From Trissonchulus latispiculum (taxonomy: Eukaryota; Nematoda; Enoplea; Enoplida; Ironidae), in the NCBI GenBank assembly GCA_030248195.1, contig JASAND010020557.1, forward strand, positions 121,004-185,003: 64,000 bases of DNA, given 5' to 3'. The translations under genes were made by a program, and so were the position numbers. The notes under the pieces are model-generated. The model had not been told where the DNA came from, made no database searches, and was given only the letters and a program-made list of their open reading frames with translations. Every line of letters starts with the position of its first letter. The stretch's first letter is position 1. This document shows positions 10,860 to 22,085 of the stretch, piece by piece.

Positions 10860-12500
10860 ATATAGGGTATACACTGTGCAATGTCCTATGTGAGCTGCGT
10901 CCACATAGGAAATCTATGTAGCGCAATCACCTGTTAAGCTTAGAATAGAGCGTGTGAGGTTTAGAATAGATGCTTTTACACGCCTAAGCCTAAGCACAGT
11001 TTCATTAATTAGCTAATTAACAGAATCTCACATATATTTGTGCGCCACTAAGCACATGATATGCTTGTATATACATATATATATATACATATATATATAG
11101 ACGCTGGCATCTTGTTTTTATTGGTCCGTTTATTATATACAGGACTCGTTTTGCCTCTTTTTAGATGCCGTGGTTTTTCTGCGTCATATTTATAGCATCG
11201 TTGTTTTTGGGGTTTTTGCTATATATGCGTCTTACGATTAACAATGAAACAACACAAAATTCAAAATACAAAAACACTAAATTCAAACTAAATGAAGTAG
11301 TAATGCGTAAATGCCAAATTAGTAGAAATTGAATAACAGTAACTGTAATTAACAAAACAAAACAATACATAGGCTATCAAAATGACAAAAACCGTCTATA
11401 AGTGACTACGCACTGTCCGTACTACCAAAATACTAGCAATATCTATATAACATGCTAATTCCCGTATTATTAAGGCAAAATTCTTCCTTGAACGTAATAA
11501 TGAGGCGTTTTAGAAATGCGCGGACATAATAAGCCTCTTAAAAATTATCTATAACTTGCTCGCCTTTTAAACAATCTTCCAGTTAGTAAACTGACAATCA
11601 TCTGCTTTAGCCAAGAAAAACTCCAAAAACTAAGTTTCCAAGTAATTCCGATAGTCAATAGACAAAAATTGACCAAAAACACTAGTAAAAAATGAAAAAT
11701 AAAGTATAAGCGAAACACGCTATCACACGACCACACTAGTCCTATGTTAATGCCACTCGACGTATTGTGGATGGCTACGTACTAGGTGACGGAAATCTTG
11801 AACCTAGCACGCAAACAATAGCGATATACCCAGTGACCGCAAATAAACTACTCGTAGCGCAGTGTTACTGCGCGCCTAGTCTCACTACCACTATGCTCCT
11901 CATACGTCGTTCTAGGCTCCTCACGTTGTCTATATTCTGCCTTCAATCGCAACTTCGTATTCTTATTGCGTGGTTTGCTCTCAAAGCAGAATTGAAAAGA
12001 AAGAAGTTCATTAGGCTATTGTCTAGGTGGCAACTGTCTAGGCAAAGACATAGGAATCAACATATAAGGATTTCTGAGTTTTATTCAAGCCGAAAGTCGA
12101 AGGCCTTAGGAAACAGAACCTATATTCCTTTTGCTCAGATTGAACACGTCATCTTAACTTTGCATTTTCGTCGCCGCCGTTCATGTGGAATCTGAGCAAT
12201 TGAAATGCGTGGATGAATTCTTGCAAAAAAGGCAAAGTGGAATTGGCTATGAACCGAATTAGTCACAGGCTTTACGGTTCGCTGTAATAGCATGATCTCG
12301 GCCTTGGATCAGCTTTTGCTTGTCGCGCGAAATGGTCGCTTCCCGTGGATAGATTCATTGCTCCCCATTTGCTCATTGATCTCAAAGATTTTGCATCTGA
12401 GGTAGTGGTAAGCAGGCAGATTAAACGATAAGCTCTTAAAACTGTAGCACGAAACACTGCAGCAGTGGCTGGCTCCATTAGCTACTGGACTAATATCAAA
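10860..12500. other. AT-rich stretch leading into the Maverick fossil
   Basis: It contains a short (TA)n near 11068-11099. A 142-codon frame at 11767-12195 lies just upstream of the Maverick fossil and on its strand, but I see no family motif in it. It may hold decayed upstream Maverick genes. Confidence 0.25.
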
Positions 12501-12513
12501 GCTGAGTCATAGA

Positions 12514-12594
12514 GCCCAGTTTGGTGCAGGAGCAAAACGGCTACAAAAACGTAAGCGTAAGCCAACTGCTGTAAAACCAAATAAAATGCAGTGA
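12514..12594 (+). pseudogene. Basic C-terminal tail, possible Maverick minor capsid protein
   Basis: The frame reads AQFGAGAKRLQKRKRKP and ends at a stop at 12592. Position directly upstream of the capsid-type gene and the Lys/Arg-rich tail fit a Maverick minor virion protein (PX-like), but this rests on position and composition only. Confidence 0.25.
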
Positions 12595-12699
12595 AAGAAT
12601 AAAAAAACTTGCTAAGCTGCAAACGCCGAAACGAAGATCTCCTGTTGACATTGGATTTACTTACATTTTTAACTGGTTATGCCTTTGCAGGCTAAACGA

Positions 12700-13990
12700 C
12701 GACGATTGAACAACACTAAAGACCAATTGTCTGAACTTGTTGTGAAAGCAGAAACAGAGATAATCAGTTCTCTGCCGATTCAGTCATCAGTCATGACCAG
12801 TCATCAACTGGAAACAATAACTTTATTAACTACCGCTCTATTAATGCAATAAGTGGCAACAATCCCGTTATCTTCTTCTTTCCTCGAAACGAGGAACAGC
12901 TGTTAGACTCTGGTCTTTATTTGAAATGTTCGTTTCGTATGAATGCAGTCAACGGAGCCAATATACCTACTACTGCTAAGATTGCAGCAATTAACCTTTT
13001 TGATCATGCTATGTGGAAGAATATCACAATAAAGCTGGGTGATAACTGATAAGGTGGTCTCTGCTCCAAATGAAACTTACAACTACAGAGCTTATCTGGA
13101 ACGCTTGTCCTATTACCGTCGTAATGCCAAGGAATCACAGCTGACCGCTGACTTGATACAAAGACAGAGCTGGTAAATTGAATAACCAAGAAACAGCTGA
13201 GAATAGCGGATTTAAAATGCGACAGTTCTTTGTTGCAGGTGGCATGCCGTTATCCATGATGAGCAGGTTATCTACTGACATTGGAAATCAGCCTAGGCTA
13301 TTGCCTAACAACCTGCACACGACCATTACATTGCAGTATTGCAGTGATTTGTTTCGACTAATGTATACGACGTCTGATGCAGGTGAATATTTCGTGAAAA
13401 TACTAGATTTCCTCTTATACTGTCACCGTGTTCGTCCTACATCCACTCTGTCACTATCAATTGTTCGCATATTGCGAATAAAGTCAGCACAGTATCCAAC
13501 CAGTCAAGTTTTAATGGAAACTTTCCAAATTACTGCTGATACTACATAGATTAACCGAAAAACATTTCAATGGGCCAACTGCAAAGTCTTGCTATTGTTT
13601 GACTTGTGGACAGCACTGCATATACTACGCACAGTGAACAAGCCGCCTTTAATTTTGAAGCTAAGAATACTTACTTTGTTTGACTCTGTGACCCTATTCT
13701 TTCCGTTGCATATACTCCTAACTGGTAAACTGCAAATGTTGTCCGAGAATATTTGGGCCTCTTTCATGCTGATAACATTCTTGAGGCGAATGTCGGAGAC
13801 AATGTAAGAGTTTTTGAATACCTAAATGATGGCTACGATCTATGCGCTACGATGGCTACGATTTGACACCTGACGATTTAGGAGCGGCTGCTTATAAATA
13901 GCCTATTCGACAAGGCGGTCTTTAACCTTGAAAATGCAGTTTGCGCAAACGAAATTGATGCATTTATGAATTCTTACCAGCTAGAGTTTG
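12700..13990 (+). pseudogene. Maverick capsid-type protein (F54H12.2-like), decayed
   Basis: Segments in different frames match, in order, a family I know as F54H12.2-like, common in animal Maverick elements and regarded as a virion (major capsid candidate) protein. Visible pieces are VIFFFPRNEEQLLDSGLYLK near 12850, INLFDHAMWKNITIKLGDN near 12990-13047, YNYRAYLERLSYYRRNAKES near 13080-13140, GFKMRQFFVAGG near 13210 and SAQYPTS near 13484. Further diverged pieces reach about 13970. Frame changes occur near 13048, 13165 and after 13550. Several pieces align by eye with the second relic at 48.3 kb (SAQYPTS with TAKYPIRG). No function is expected. Confidence 0.65.
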
Positions 13991-14019
13991 CTCTGTCAAC
14001 TAATAACGAGCGACAGCAC

Positions 14020-14345
14020 CATATTTCATTGGCACTGACGCTGAAGATGCTTTCTATTGACGCCGGGTACGAAATGCTTCACTTTTGATTGCAAACACAG
14101 ATATGAGTACAGGACCGGGGGAACATGGGGTACTTTTCTGGCTTCAGTACAGCTATGACGCGGGGTATTTCGTGGATTCCTATGGGTTTCCTCCAGACTT
14201 TTATAGCAAAAGACATTTTGCACAATTTCTTAGGCGAAATTGCTCCCGCTGGACTAGCAATCCAAAGTCGGTGGAGGCTACAAATAGTGACGTGTGCGGG
14301 CAGTGGTGTTTATATGTTGCTCACAATTCAGCTAGTAAGTACAAT
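14020..14345 (+). pseudogene. Maverick adenain-like cysteine protease, decayed
   Basis: The virion-maturation protease of Mavericks, related to the adenovirus protease. The frame contains SLLIANTDMSTGPGEHG with the catalytic histidine context, then GYFVDSYGFPPDFYSK with the acidic residue, and SDVCGQWCLYV with the nucleophile in the CGQ.C motif near 14290-14320. All three catalytic positions are visible in their usual order and spacing. The tryptophan usually found after the histidine is glycine here, and a stop near 14060 breaks the upstream part. It lies between the capsid-type and ATPase relics, as in intact elements. Confidence 0.75.
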
Positions 14346-14524
14346 CAGACAGATGCCCCAGCGATTCTGCACACCTTCAGTGCCGAAGCGAAACCATTGA
14401 ACGACAATTTGATACCACAGTTTGTTGAAAGGAACATTTCACTGCGCAGTAGTATACTGCATTGCCAGTGGTGTAAATCTATGTGCAGAGTACTTAATAA
14501 ACGACATAGATTGTGATGACTAAG

Positions 14525-15200
14525 TGCATGGCTGAGCCGCATAGGATAAAGCCGATTCAGTTTGACACTCGTTTTCAAACACCATTTTTTAGTTCCGGAA
14601 AGACTAAACGGAATCAGAAGCTTTGTCAAGAGCTTCCTCACCTGATCACTAAACAGCCTGACTGCTTTGTTTGGTGCTACGCTGTTTACCAGTCGTTGTT
14701 TGTTTCGCAGAGACTTGTGCAAAACAGTTCCCAATTTGGTAGTGCATGGCAGTTTTAACGACCCATTTTACACTGGATGTGAAGCACTTCAGGATAAAGA
14801 GCACAATGTAGTCTTAGTTTTGGACGACCTTCACGATGAGCTAATGCGATACTAAACTGCTAGGCCAGCTGTTCACTAAATTCAGTCCTCACAACGACAA
14901 TTGATTAGTATTTACCACTCAAAACTTTTATCATCAAGGTTCTGAGAGGAGAGAGTCACTAGAAATGCTCATTATCTTGTATTATCTGCTCAGCCCTGTG
15001 ACTGTGGTTCGCAGCATTGCACATCAAATCTTTCCTAGTCCATCATCGTGCATGGTGATCCCTTTCAGAGGCTCTACTAGTACACTCAATGGATATTTAT
15101 TGATAGACGCAAAGCCGTACACTCTACAAAGGTTGCGCTTGGGAACAAAGATTTTCAATGATCAAACAGACTGCGTATACCTTCCCGCTAGTCAGGTCTA
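14525..15200 (+). pseudogene. Maverick FtsK/HerA-type packaging ATPase, decayed
   Basis: The genome-packaging ATPase of Mavericks. The Walker A area survives only as SSGKTK near 14600. CFVWCYAVYQSLFV follows near 14660-14705, then NVVLVLDDLHDELM near 14806-14850 in another frame, the Walker B strand with its double aspartate. The downstream helicase-core part is recognisable as LFTKFSPHND near 14865, TQNFYHQGS near 14918 and GYLLIDAKPYT with RLRLGTKIF near 15090-15155. At least three frame changes are needed to follow it. The assignment rests on the ordered motifs and on its place after the protease. Confidence 0.7.
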
Positions 15201-15279
15201 AAGCTTTGAAGAGAAATTTTCACTGGCTCTATGTTCCTACTGATGGAAACTCCAATGTGCGCAAAGCCAATTAGGGGTC

Positions 15280-15800
15280 AAGTGGTGCTACAAACGGGTC
15301 AGTTCAAGTGATAGGCGAAAGCAAGGAAGCGGCGCTTTATTACCCCTAATGCTGCTCCTATTCTTAGCAATGCACTGACATGGCTGTTCCAAAAAATAGT
15401 GCTCGTGCGATTTGACAGCGTTCATAACCAATCCTTGCAACAAAGAGAATTTTAAAACAAATTCCAGTATTAAGCTACAGCTAGATCTTAATGAGCAGAT
15501 GGAGAGAATTTTGAAGTCACTATATACCAAACTGAAACTGTACAATAATGCACTGCAGAAGTTTGTGCGTTTGCACTCCGACTCTCAATATTCCAAAAGC
15601 CAAAGCAGTGAAGCGTTGCTACCATTACTCCTTCACAACTTTGGAGAAAGTAACTACTGACTCAATAGATTCAATTTTACAGATTATGCCCATTGACATC
15701 CGATCAAAAGTAAAGCAGCTAATCGATCTACTGTCTCATGAAACGGCTGAAACGGAATTTTTTGAACCCTGCAACTGGCAATGTCAATATTTTTGACACG
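15280..15800 (+). pseudogene. Possible further Maverick-encoded protein, decayed
   Basis: Two overlapping frames (15412-15660 and 15548-15796) carry LDLNEQMERILKS.YTKLKLYNNAL followed by DSIDSILQIMPIDIRSKVK and QLIDLL. An N-terminal helical segment followed by an I..I...P...R.K...L.D.. segment resembles a small conserved protein of unknown function that I associate with Mavericks. The next frame (15803-16054) continues without recognisable motifs. Confidence 0.4.
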
Positions 15801-16054
15801 AAATGAATGTAACACTGCTTGTGGATGTGGATCTACAATTTTCTACAGAAGTCTGCAAGCATGAAAGCTCCAATTGGTTTCGAAAAGATGGAAGAAATGG
15901 CTCAAACATCATACCGGCATCCTACACTGGAATTGTGAGGATTCGAATCACGCTAGACAGTTTCCGACAACCTCATGGTGAACAGAGGAGACGCGGAATG
16001 CTCCCAGTTAACCACAAGTCATTCAAGTCCCCTAAACGAATGAAGACGTTGTGA

Positions 16055-18345
16055 CTCTGTTTATAGATGGTAATACTTCTCAATTGGAATGATTAGCAAA
16101 CTAAATTTAAATTAGCTTAATCATGATATTATACGTTTTTTGTATTCACAGAAAAGTCCAATGTTTTCAATGTACTGCTTCTTATATACCATTTAATGTC
16201 CTCAAAGCTTTTGGCTTGAAACTGTTCCATGTCTGATTGCGCTGCAACTAAAGTGTTCTTGGCATTTGCTAAGAAAATATTCTAAACTAATCTTCTCTCA
16301 GAGCTCAAACAGCATTTCAAAGAGTCATTTTATAGGCTTTTGTTTCGAAATACGTTATATTAGCAAAATCCATCTGAATAAGCAACTGTTAAATGCAGAC
16401 TTTTGTTTGTTTGTTTGTTTGTTTGTTTGTTTGTTTGATTGCTTATTTGTTTGCTTCATTCGACATTGCAATCTAGTGATAATCACCCGAAAGTGCAAAA
16501 TGATTTACCCGGAAGCTGGCCCCGTAAAGTTGGTTAAAACAACTCAATTAAATTGCCCTTATGCAATCAATCATATAAATTTAGAATAATTTCTCAGCAA
16601 ATTTTTCAGAGAACCTTCAAACATCAGTGGGTTCATTTTTACCAGATAACAAAGTTAGAGAGGAACGCTTTCAAACTATGTTACCCAGACATGCAGTTTG
16701 TGCAAACCGGTCGAAGCCTGAGAAGTTGAGCAGTTTTAGCAAATGTATATTTTACCAAGAGTGATTTCAACCGTGTTTGATAAAAATCGATCTAATTTTT
16801 AGGAACGAAGGTAAAAACGCTACTGCTTCAAGCAGTCCAACGCATTTTGACCATATGTTTCCTTAACTAAAGTTTTTCATGAACGTTTAGCAGCATTAAC
16901 AAGGTTAGCAGTCAGTTGACAAACTGCAGTAATTACATTAACCAAGTTTTCAAATGAGAGCTTTCAAATAGTCTCAGAAATAGACATGCCACTTGAATGC
17001 CATAGTTATTACTGTTTGATACTTTTACTGTTAAAGCTATCTTCCTAATAAATTGCTTATATTGAAGTTTATACAAACTTAGAAACTAAATCTCTTTACA
17101 GCTACGAACTGTCTTCCTTTTTCTATCAAACAGGAAAGCTTTTTAAATGTATTCACGTTTCCCACAGAACACTTTCTCAAAATTGTTAAAATTGACGGCT
17201 GAAAGACGGGCTGAACTTAGTATGAAGCCGTTATGTTCATCTGGATAAAACATTCGAAGTTGAAACTTTGAAAACTTTACTCTGGAGAAACAGCTTACCA
17301 GCCAATTGAACAGGATAACTTTAGAGAAAAGTAAAATCAAAATGAACAGAAAGTTCGTCAATGCAGCAGCAATCGTGCTTGAAACTGATATGATTGTTAT
17401 TTTTTATTCCAGCTTATCTTAGCAATGTGGGAATGAAACTGAATGAAACAGCTGAAACTTTGCATGCTTCTCAGAAACATAACCCCAGTCCGGGCAGTGC
17501 AGGTTTTCCTTAACCCATATATATCTATGCTTCTCCGAAGCATCCAATCCACCAAAGTCTATTGCTTTCAAGCGAAACATAAACTGACGGTGCTTTCCTG
17601 AAAGAACCTGGCAACATTAAACTCCTAAATTTTAAAGTTTCCACCCGCCAAAGCGTAACCTTTAAAGTCAACTACAAACTCATCCATAGTTTAACAAGAA
17701 GCAAATTTAAATTAGCATGAAGGGGTGATTCTGCGAGCAAGAGCAAAAGCATGTCATTCTAGGAATTAAGAATTCAGAAACTGAACCAATTCTTTCGTAA
17801 ACTGCTATTATATTAAGGAATTACTAAGCAAAATTAAAGCTATAGTATAATATTTAATATAGGCATATAAAAAGGTAATATGATAAAACATTCGAGACAA
17901 ACTACTTTTAAACAAAAGCAGGCTTGACAGGCGAGGCAAAAGTTATCGTTAATTCGATTAATAGAAATTTTGAAATCAATAATGACAAAAGCAAGGCAAT
18001 GGTAAGCAGAGGAACTTCCTTATACAATAAAGTATTTATGACAATGGTGTTAGGATACTTACTTCTGGGTAATGTAAATAAAAGATTTGCTCTTGTGTTA
18101 CCACATCAGAAATGAAGAGCCAATACAATAAATAATTTATACAGCCAATCTAAATGATGTTCAGTAGTTCAGTAGACACTGAATTACCATGACCAAATAG
18201 ATGGAATAAAGGCATTTCTAACAGGAACAAATTCAACATGAAACAGCAACTGCACAAAGCAAGGTACCAGTGACGCTACTTGAGCCAGAACCCCTTTCTG
18301 CAACTACTAACGAAGTACAAGCTACTCCGCAGCGTCATAGATGTC
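16055..18345. other. Non-coding stretch with a (GTTT)n tract
   Basis: AT-rich, with a clean (TTTG)n microsatellite at 16401-16437. No open frame with family features. The frame at 17924-18115 (63 codons) is unrecognised. The 5'-most part may still belong to the Maverick fossil. Confidence 0.35.
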
Positions 18346-18349
18346 ACCT

Positions 18350-18650
18350 ATTTTGTGGTTGGTCGCGGCTACTCCTATTGTTTTTAGGATGGTAAGAGCC
18401 GGCCCTCCTCAAAGCTGATAGCGGAGCACGGATCCATGCGCTACAGTGCCGCACAGCAGCACCTGTTTCAATACCTGTACGAAGTGTTGCGTGCGGAGAC
18501 AGCGCTACCGTTTTCAAGCGCTGGCACTGTACCCACCGCGATATTCTACAATGATACTGTAGCCAACTGGAATACCAACGCCAAGGAACCTAACGATACC
18601 CAGTTTATCAAGGTCAGCAAAGGTAGCGGGACTTTGTTTGCCAGATTATA
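18350..18650 (+). pseudogene. Internal fragment of the flavin amine oxidase gene
   Basis: It corresponds to about 30431-30723 of the complete gene. The start matches GGTCGCGGCTACTCCTAT, then an altered, frame-shifted patch, then a clean run encoding MRYSAAQQHLFQYLYEVL, PTAIFYNDTVANWN and NAKEPNDTQF. That run matches the MRYNAAQQ...FYKDT...NAKEPNDTQF segment of the parent. Homology stops at GCCAGATTATA, where an (ATT)n tract begins. It is diverged at many positions and has no start or FAD loop, so it is a dead duplicate. Confidence 0.85.
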
Positions 18651-18695
18651 CATTATTATTATTATTTATTATACTATTTTCACACATTATTATTA

Positions 18696-18751
<56 letters not shown>

Positions 18752-18766
18752 GTTGTTGTTGTTGTT
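18646..18766. repeat. (ATT)n followed by (TTG)n microsatellite
   Basis: An imperfect ATT tract of about 100 bp changes to five TTG triplets at its right end. It sits exactly at the breakpoint of the oxidase fragment. Confidence 0.95.
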
Positions 18767-19076
18767 ACATTATTAAGAAAAAGTCCTTTTGAGGACAGAT
18801 TTAAAGAAATGTGGCAATAAAAAGGTTTCACACCGGGTAAGAACTTAACTTAACGCAAATTTAAAAAGGCATAGATTTTAGCAGAAAAAGGTAAAAGGCT
18901 TTATAATTAGTTACGTTAAAGTAGCTAGTAATAAAGGAAATGACTAGTCAGGAAATGACTAGTTCTGCCTAGAACACCAAAACGCAATTAACCTTAACTA
19001 AATTATGCTTTCTTTAAATGAAATAGCTAGTAGAATAACTAATAAGTGAAATAACTAATAGAATGTGTATAATTGC

Positions 19077-19180
19077 TCCATATGCACATGAGACAAGAGA
19101 TTTGCCCCATATGCATATGGGGTTAAAATTTCTGTCCCATACGCATATGGGCCAACTTCTTTGCCTCATGTGCACATGAG
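19077..19180. repeat. Array of four 16-bp palindromes, period 29-30 bp
   Basis: Palindromic 16-mers start at 19077, 19106, 19136 and 19165. Examples are CCCATATGCATATGGG at 19106 and CTCATGTGCACATGAG at 19165. They are separated by 13-14-bp spacers. The whole array is the inverse of the one at 35067-35170, spacers included. Confidence 0.85.
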
Positions 19181-20592
19181 ACCTATGTCTATGGCCCCAT
19201 GTAGAGACATCAGCATTTCTGCGGAATTTCTTTTATTTCAAACACTTCTTAATACAAAATCGTGTTTACAACTACGTCAATTTTAGAATTCATACCTAAT
19301 GCTGATATTGAAGGACGTAAGTTAAAAAGATGAAGTTTCCAAAGCTTTAAAATCCTGAAAGTGTGAATTTCTATGAGGAATAATTAGAAATTAGAAATTT
19401 TTAGGTTTGTTTGTTGTTGGGTAAAAAAACTGAAATTTCGAAATGTGAAAATAAACCTTCGCTATTAATTTTTAAAATTGTTTTTGGTATTCGGGATTAA
19501 CAAAGATAAGGAATTCAGAAACTAAAATTTCTAGATTTGCTATTTTCATTAAAGAAATAATTTTTAATTAGTTTACATTATTCACCTAAAGTTTAGTTCT
19601 TCACTTCGAAGTTTAGTTTAAACCTTTACTTTTCAAGTTTTATCAGTTAAAGTTTCAGTGTAGATGAAAAGTCAGTTGTTTTGCAACATTACTATTTGTA
19701 ATCTTTATATATTCACTGGTAGCCCCCCTCCATTTGCACTTATGTATTAGAGTTGACACCACTCGACCTCTCTATTTGACTTCCAATTGGAATCGCCACA
19801 GCAGGGTGTGCACTGTGCAATAAAGCCATTAAGACTTGGATTTAATTTGGGGCCCCAGCTTTGCCATCAAGCCAATACTGTTTGTTGGCTAATTTTTCAG
19901 TGTAAAAATGACTCCGACATAACCAGCCAGTCGTTCGCAATGCAATCTTCAATCATGAACTGAACCTTATGCAGCGACTGTGCCTTCAAAATTTAACTTG
20001 CTCTAACTTGCAGATACTACATTAGAAAAGTTGTTTCGCTCTTCATTAGCTATCGAATGTTACCCAATTTGACTTAGAAGATTCAAGACTAGAGAAATTC
20101 GACCCATACCGGATCAAAAGGGACGACAGGATTAGAAGTTCAAACTTAAAGCATTAGCCTTTACCACAATGTTCGAAAGATATTGAAAGATTTGTGCACC
20201 AAATTTGGTGGCTTTCGAATAGATAACGTGAGAGATGAACGTAAAAGTTATGCAAAATGACGATTTTGGGCAAAATTCGCACATCTTGTGGCAAGTTTTT
20301 AGAAAGCGCTACAAGTGGTGGAAATTTGTGACTACCGTCATATGAAATCTGTGCATGTGTAATGAAAATGAAAAATGCGTTTCTTTTGTGTACCGCGACC
20401 AGCACCAAAACATCAGAATAATGGTTGAATTATTCGCCAGAAATTATCGAGACTGGGCTCGCTCGAAAGAGCAAGCCAAGGTCTCACAAGTTTTTCTGAA
20501 ACAAATTGTTGAAAGACTTGAGTTTTAACGAGAAATTAGTAAGATAGCCCGGACCCGTCTTTCTCTTGTATATATGAATGCGACTACCTAAC
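19181..20592. other. Non-coding stretch, nothing recognised
   Basis: AT-rich; no conserved open frame, RNA gene or element ends identified. The minus-strand frame at 20154-20408 has no family features. Confidence 0.3.
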
Positions 20593-22077
20593 AGTGTTGG
20601 CATCTGGGATCGGATCATGGGATGGGATGGGATGGGATTGAAAACTCATCCCACGTGGGATTAGTGGGATTGCGTGGGATCATTTTGCTCTTTATTTCGT
20701 AGGAACAATTTTCCAAATTTTGAAAAATACAATATTTTTAATAAAATTGACCATTGCCATAGGCCTCAATGAGTGCCAGTCAAATGCTGAACACCTTGAC
20801 AAAAAAGTCTGACCATGAAGATGTCTGCTCAGTATGATGATAAATTGTATAGCAGCCGTGTTTTGCTGCTTTGGCGCAATTTTCACAGATTTTGAAATAT
20901 CTGTGCAATGTTGTATTCTATCATTTTCGGTTGTTTTTGAAGACAGTGAACACATGCTCGGCTTTTAAAACTTTCTTGAACAAGGATCACATATGCGACA
21001 TCCTTTGCCCCATGGAATCATTTTGTTGAAACAGCCTAAGCATAGGGCCTTTACTGCGTCTATTTCTCTCCAGGTCCGGGACTTTAGGTTGTGATAATTT
21101 CAAAAGTAGCTAAGCAAATAAAGTCTCTACGGCCATTAGTTCGCGATGGCAATTTCGAAAACTTGGAGCCGTCTTGTGGTATTTAATTTAATGAGGCGAT
21201 TCCTTTTGGGCATGTATTGTTGATTAACGGCGCAAATCAAGACGAAATTTAATAAAACTTTCCAAAATAAGTTCTTTTAGCCTTCAAACATCCTCCACGC
21301 AATTCCAAGGATTAATGTTTAACAAGTTATTTTTTTACAAATTTGTTTAGCTTGTTGAGAAGCTATCGTATGATGCCCACATTGTGGCGATTGGTAAACT
21401 TTTCAAAATTCCGAAAATTCGAAATTCCGAAATTGCAGAAATTGGGTACATTTTTGTGAAAGCTTATAAGAGCAAAAATATGCAGCTGGACCAGTTCTAT
21501 TTGATTGTCAATGCGAATTTCGATTGCGGAAATTGGGGAAAAATTACATGGATGTTAGAAAAATTATATTTTCCGTAAATGAAAACTGGAAATCCAGAAT
21601 TTCAGAATTTTCGAAATGTCAAGTTTTCAAAAAGTACATACATTTTTAGTTTAGTGCATACATGCGTAGTACATACATAGTACATACATGCGTTTACTCC
21701 AAAGGTTTATCTGCTGTATACGCCGAATTTTCTACAGGCATATTTCGGTTGTACAACAAGCGTAAAGTGTACAGGACATTGCGACGACGATTAACATGCC
21801 GTGTTGTAATTGTTTGGAGCTTTGTTGGCCTTTTGCAAAACAAGGAGCCCTTCATGCCATTATGTGAGTATTAAAATTTCGATTTTGCAATTGCAAGTTC
21901 AAATACTGTAAGCAGGATAAAATGATACTTTGAAAAGGCAGTTTGGACAAGAGGGATGGGATGGGATGGTGAAATAGAAAATTTGGTGGGATGGGATGGG
22001 ATGGTGAAATGGAAAATTTGGTAGGATGGGATGGGGTGGGATGTGATTAGAGAATTCGTCCCATATGCCAACTCCTA
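20593..22077. mobile_element. hAT-like non-autonomous element with GGGAT/GATGG-rich ends
   Basis: The left end is AGTGTTGGCATCTGGGAT and the right end, inverted, is TAGGAGTTGGCATATGGGAC. GTTGGCA near the tip is typical of hAT terminal repeats. Flanking 8-mers TACCTAAC (20585-20592) and TACCTACC (22078-22085) match at 7 of 8, as expected for an old hAT target duplication. Both ends run into GGGATGGGAT repeats (20625-20640; 21950-22045). The interior has a short unrecognised minus-strand frame (20692-20955). It also has, at about 21187-21310, the end of a TTAA-flanked element related to that at 54016-54997. Confidence 0.6.
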
Positions 22078-22085
22078 TACCTACC

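Larger units (their letters stand above)
12514..15800 (+). mobile_element. Fossil Maverick/Polinton, multi-gene, all frames broken
   Basis: Plus-strand remnants occur in the order basic protein tail, capsid-type protein, adenain-like protease, packaging ATPase, and a further Maverick-type protein. Each is recognisable only by switching frames and passing stops, which indicates long neutral decay. The set and order match the virion-morphogenesis block of Mavericks. I found no terminal repeats, integrase or polymerase around it. Confidence 0.8.

Noticed and set aside
11767..12195. 142-codon frame upstream of the Maverick fossil as an integrase
   Set aside because: No zinc-binding HHCC or DDE residues in the expected order could be found.
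16266..16589. 107-codon frame with FVCLFVCLFD repeats
   Set aside because: It is produced by the (TTTG)n microsatellite.
19077..19180. CRISPR-like array (regular palindromic repeats with short spacers)
   Set aside because: Spacers are only 13-14 bp and the same in another copy, the DNA is eukaryotic, and there are no cas genes; it is a repeat-family end.
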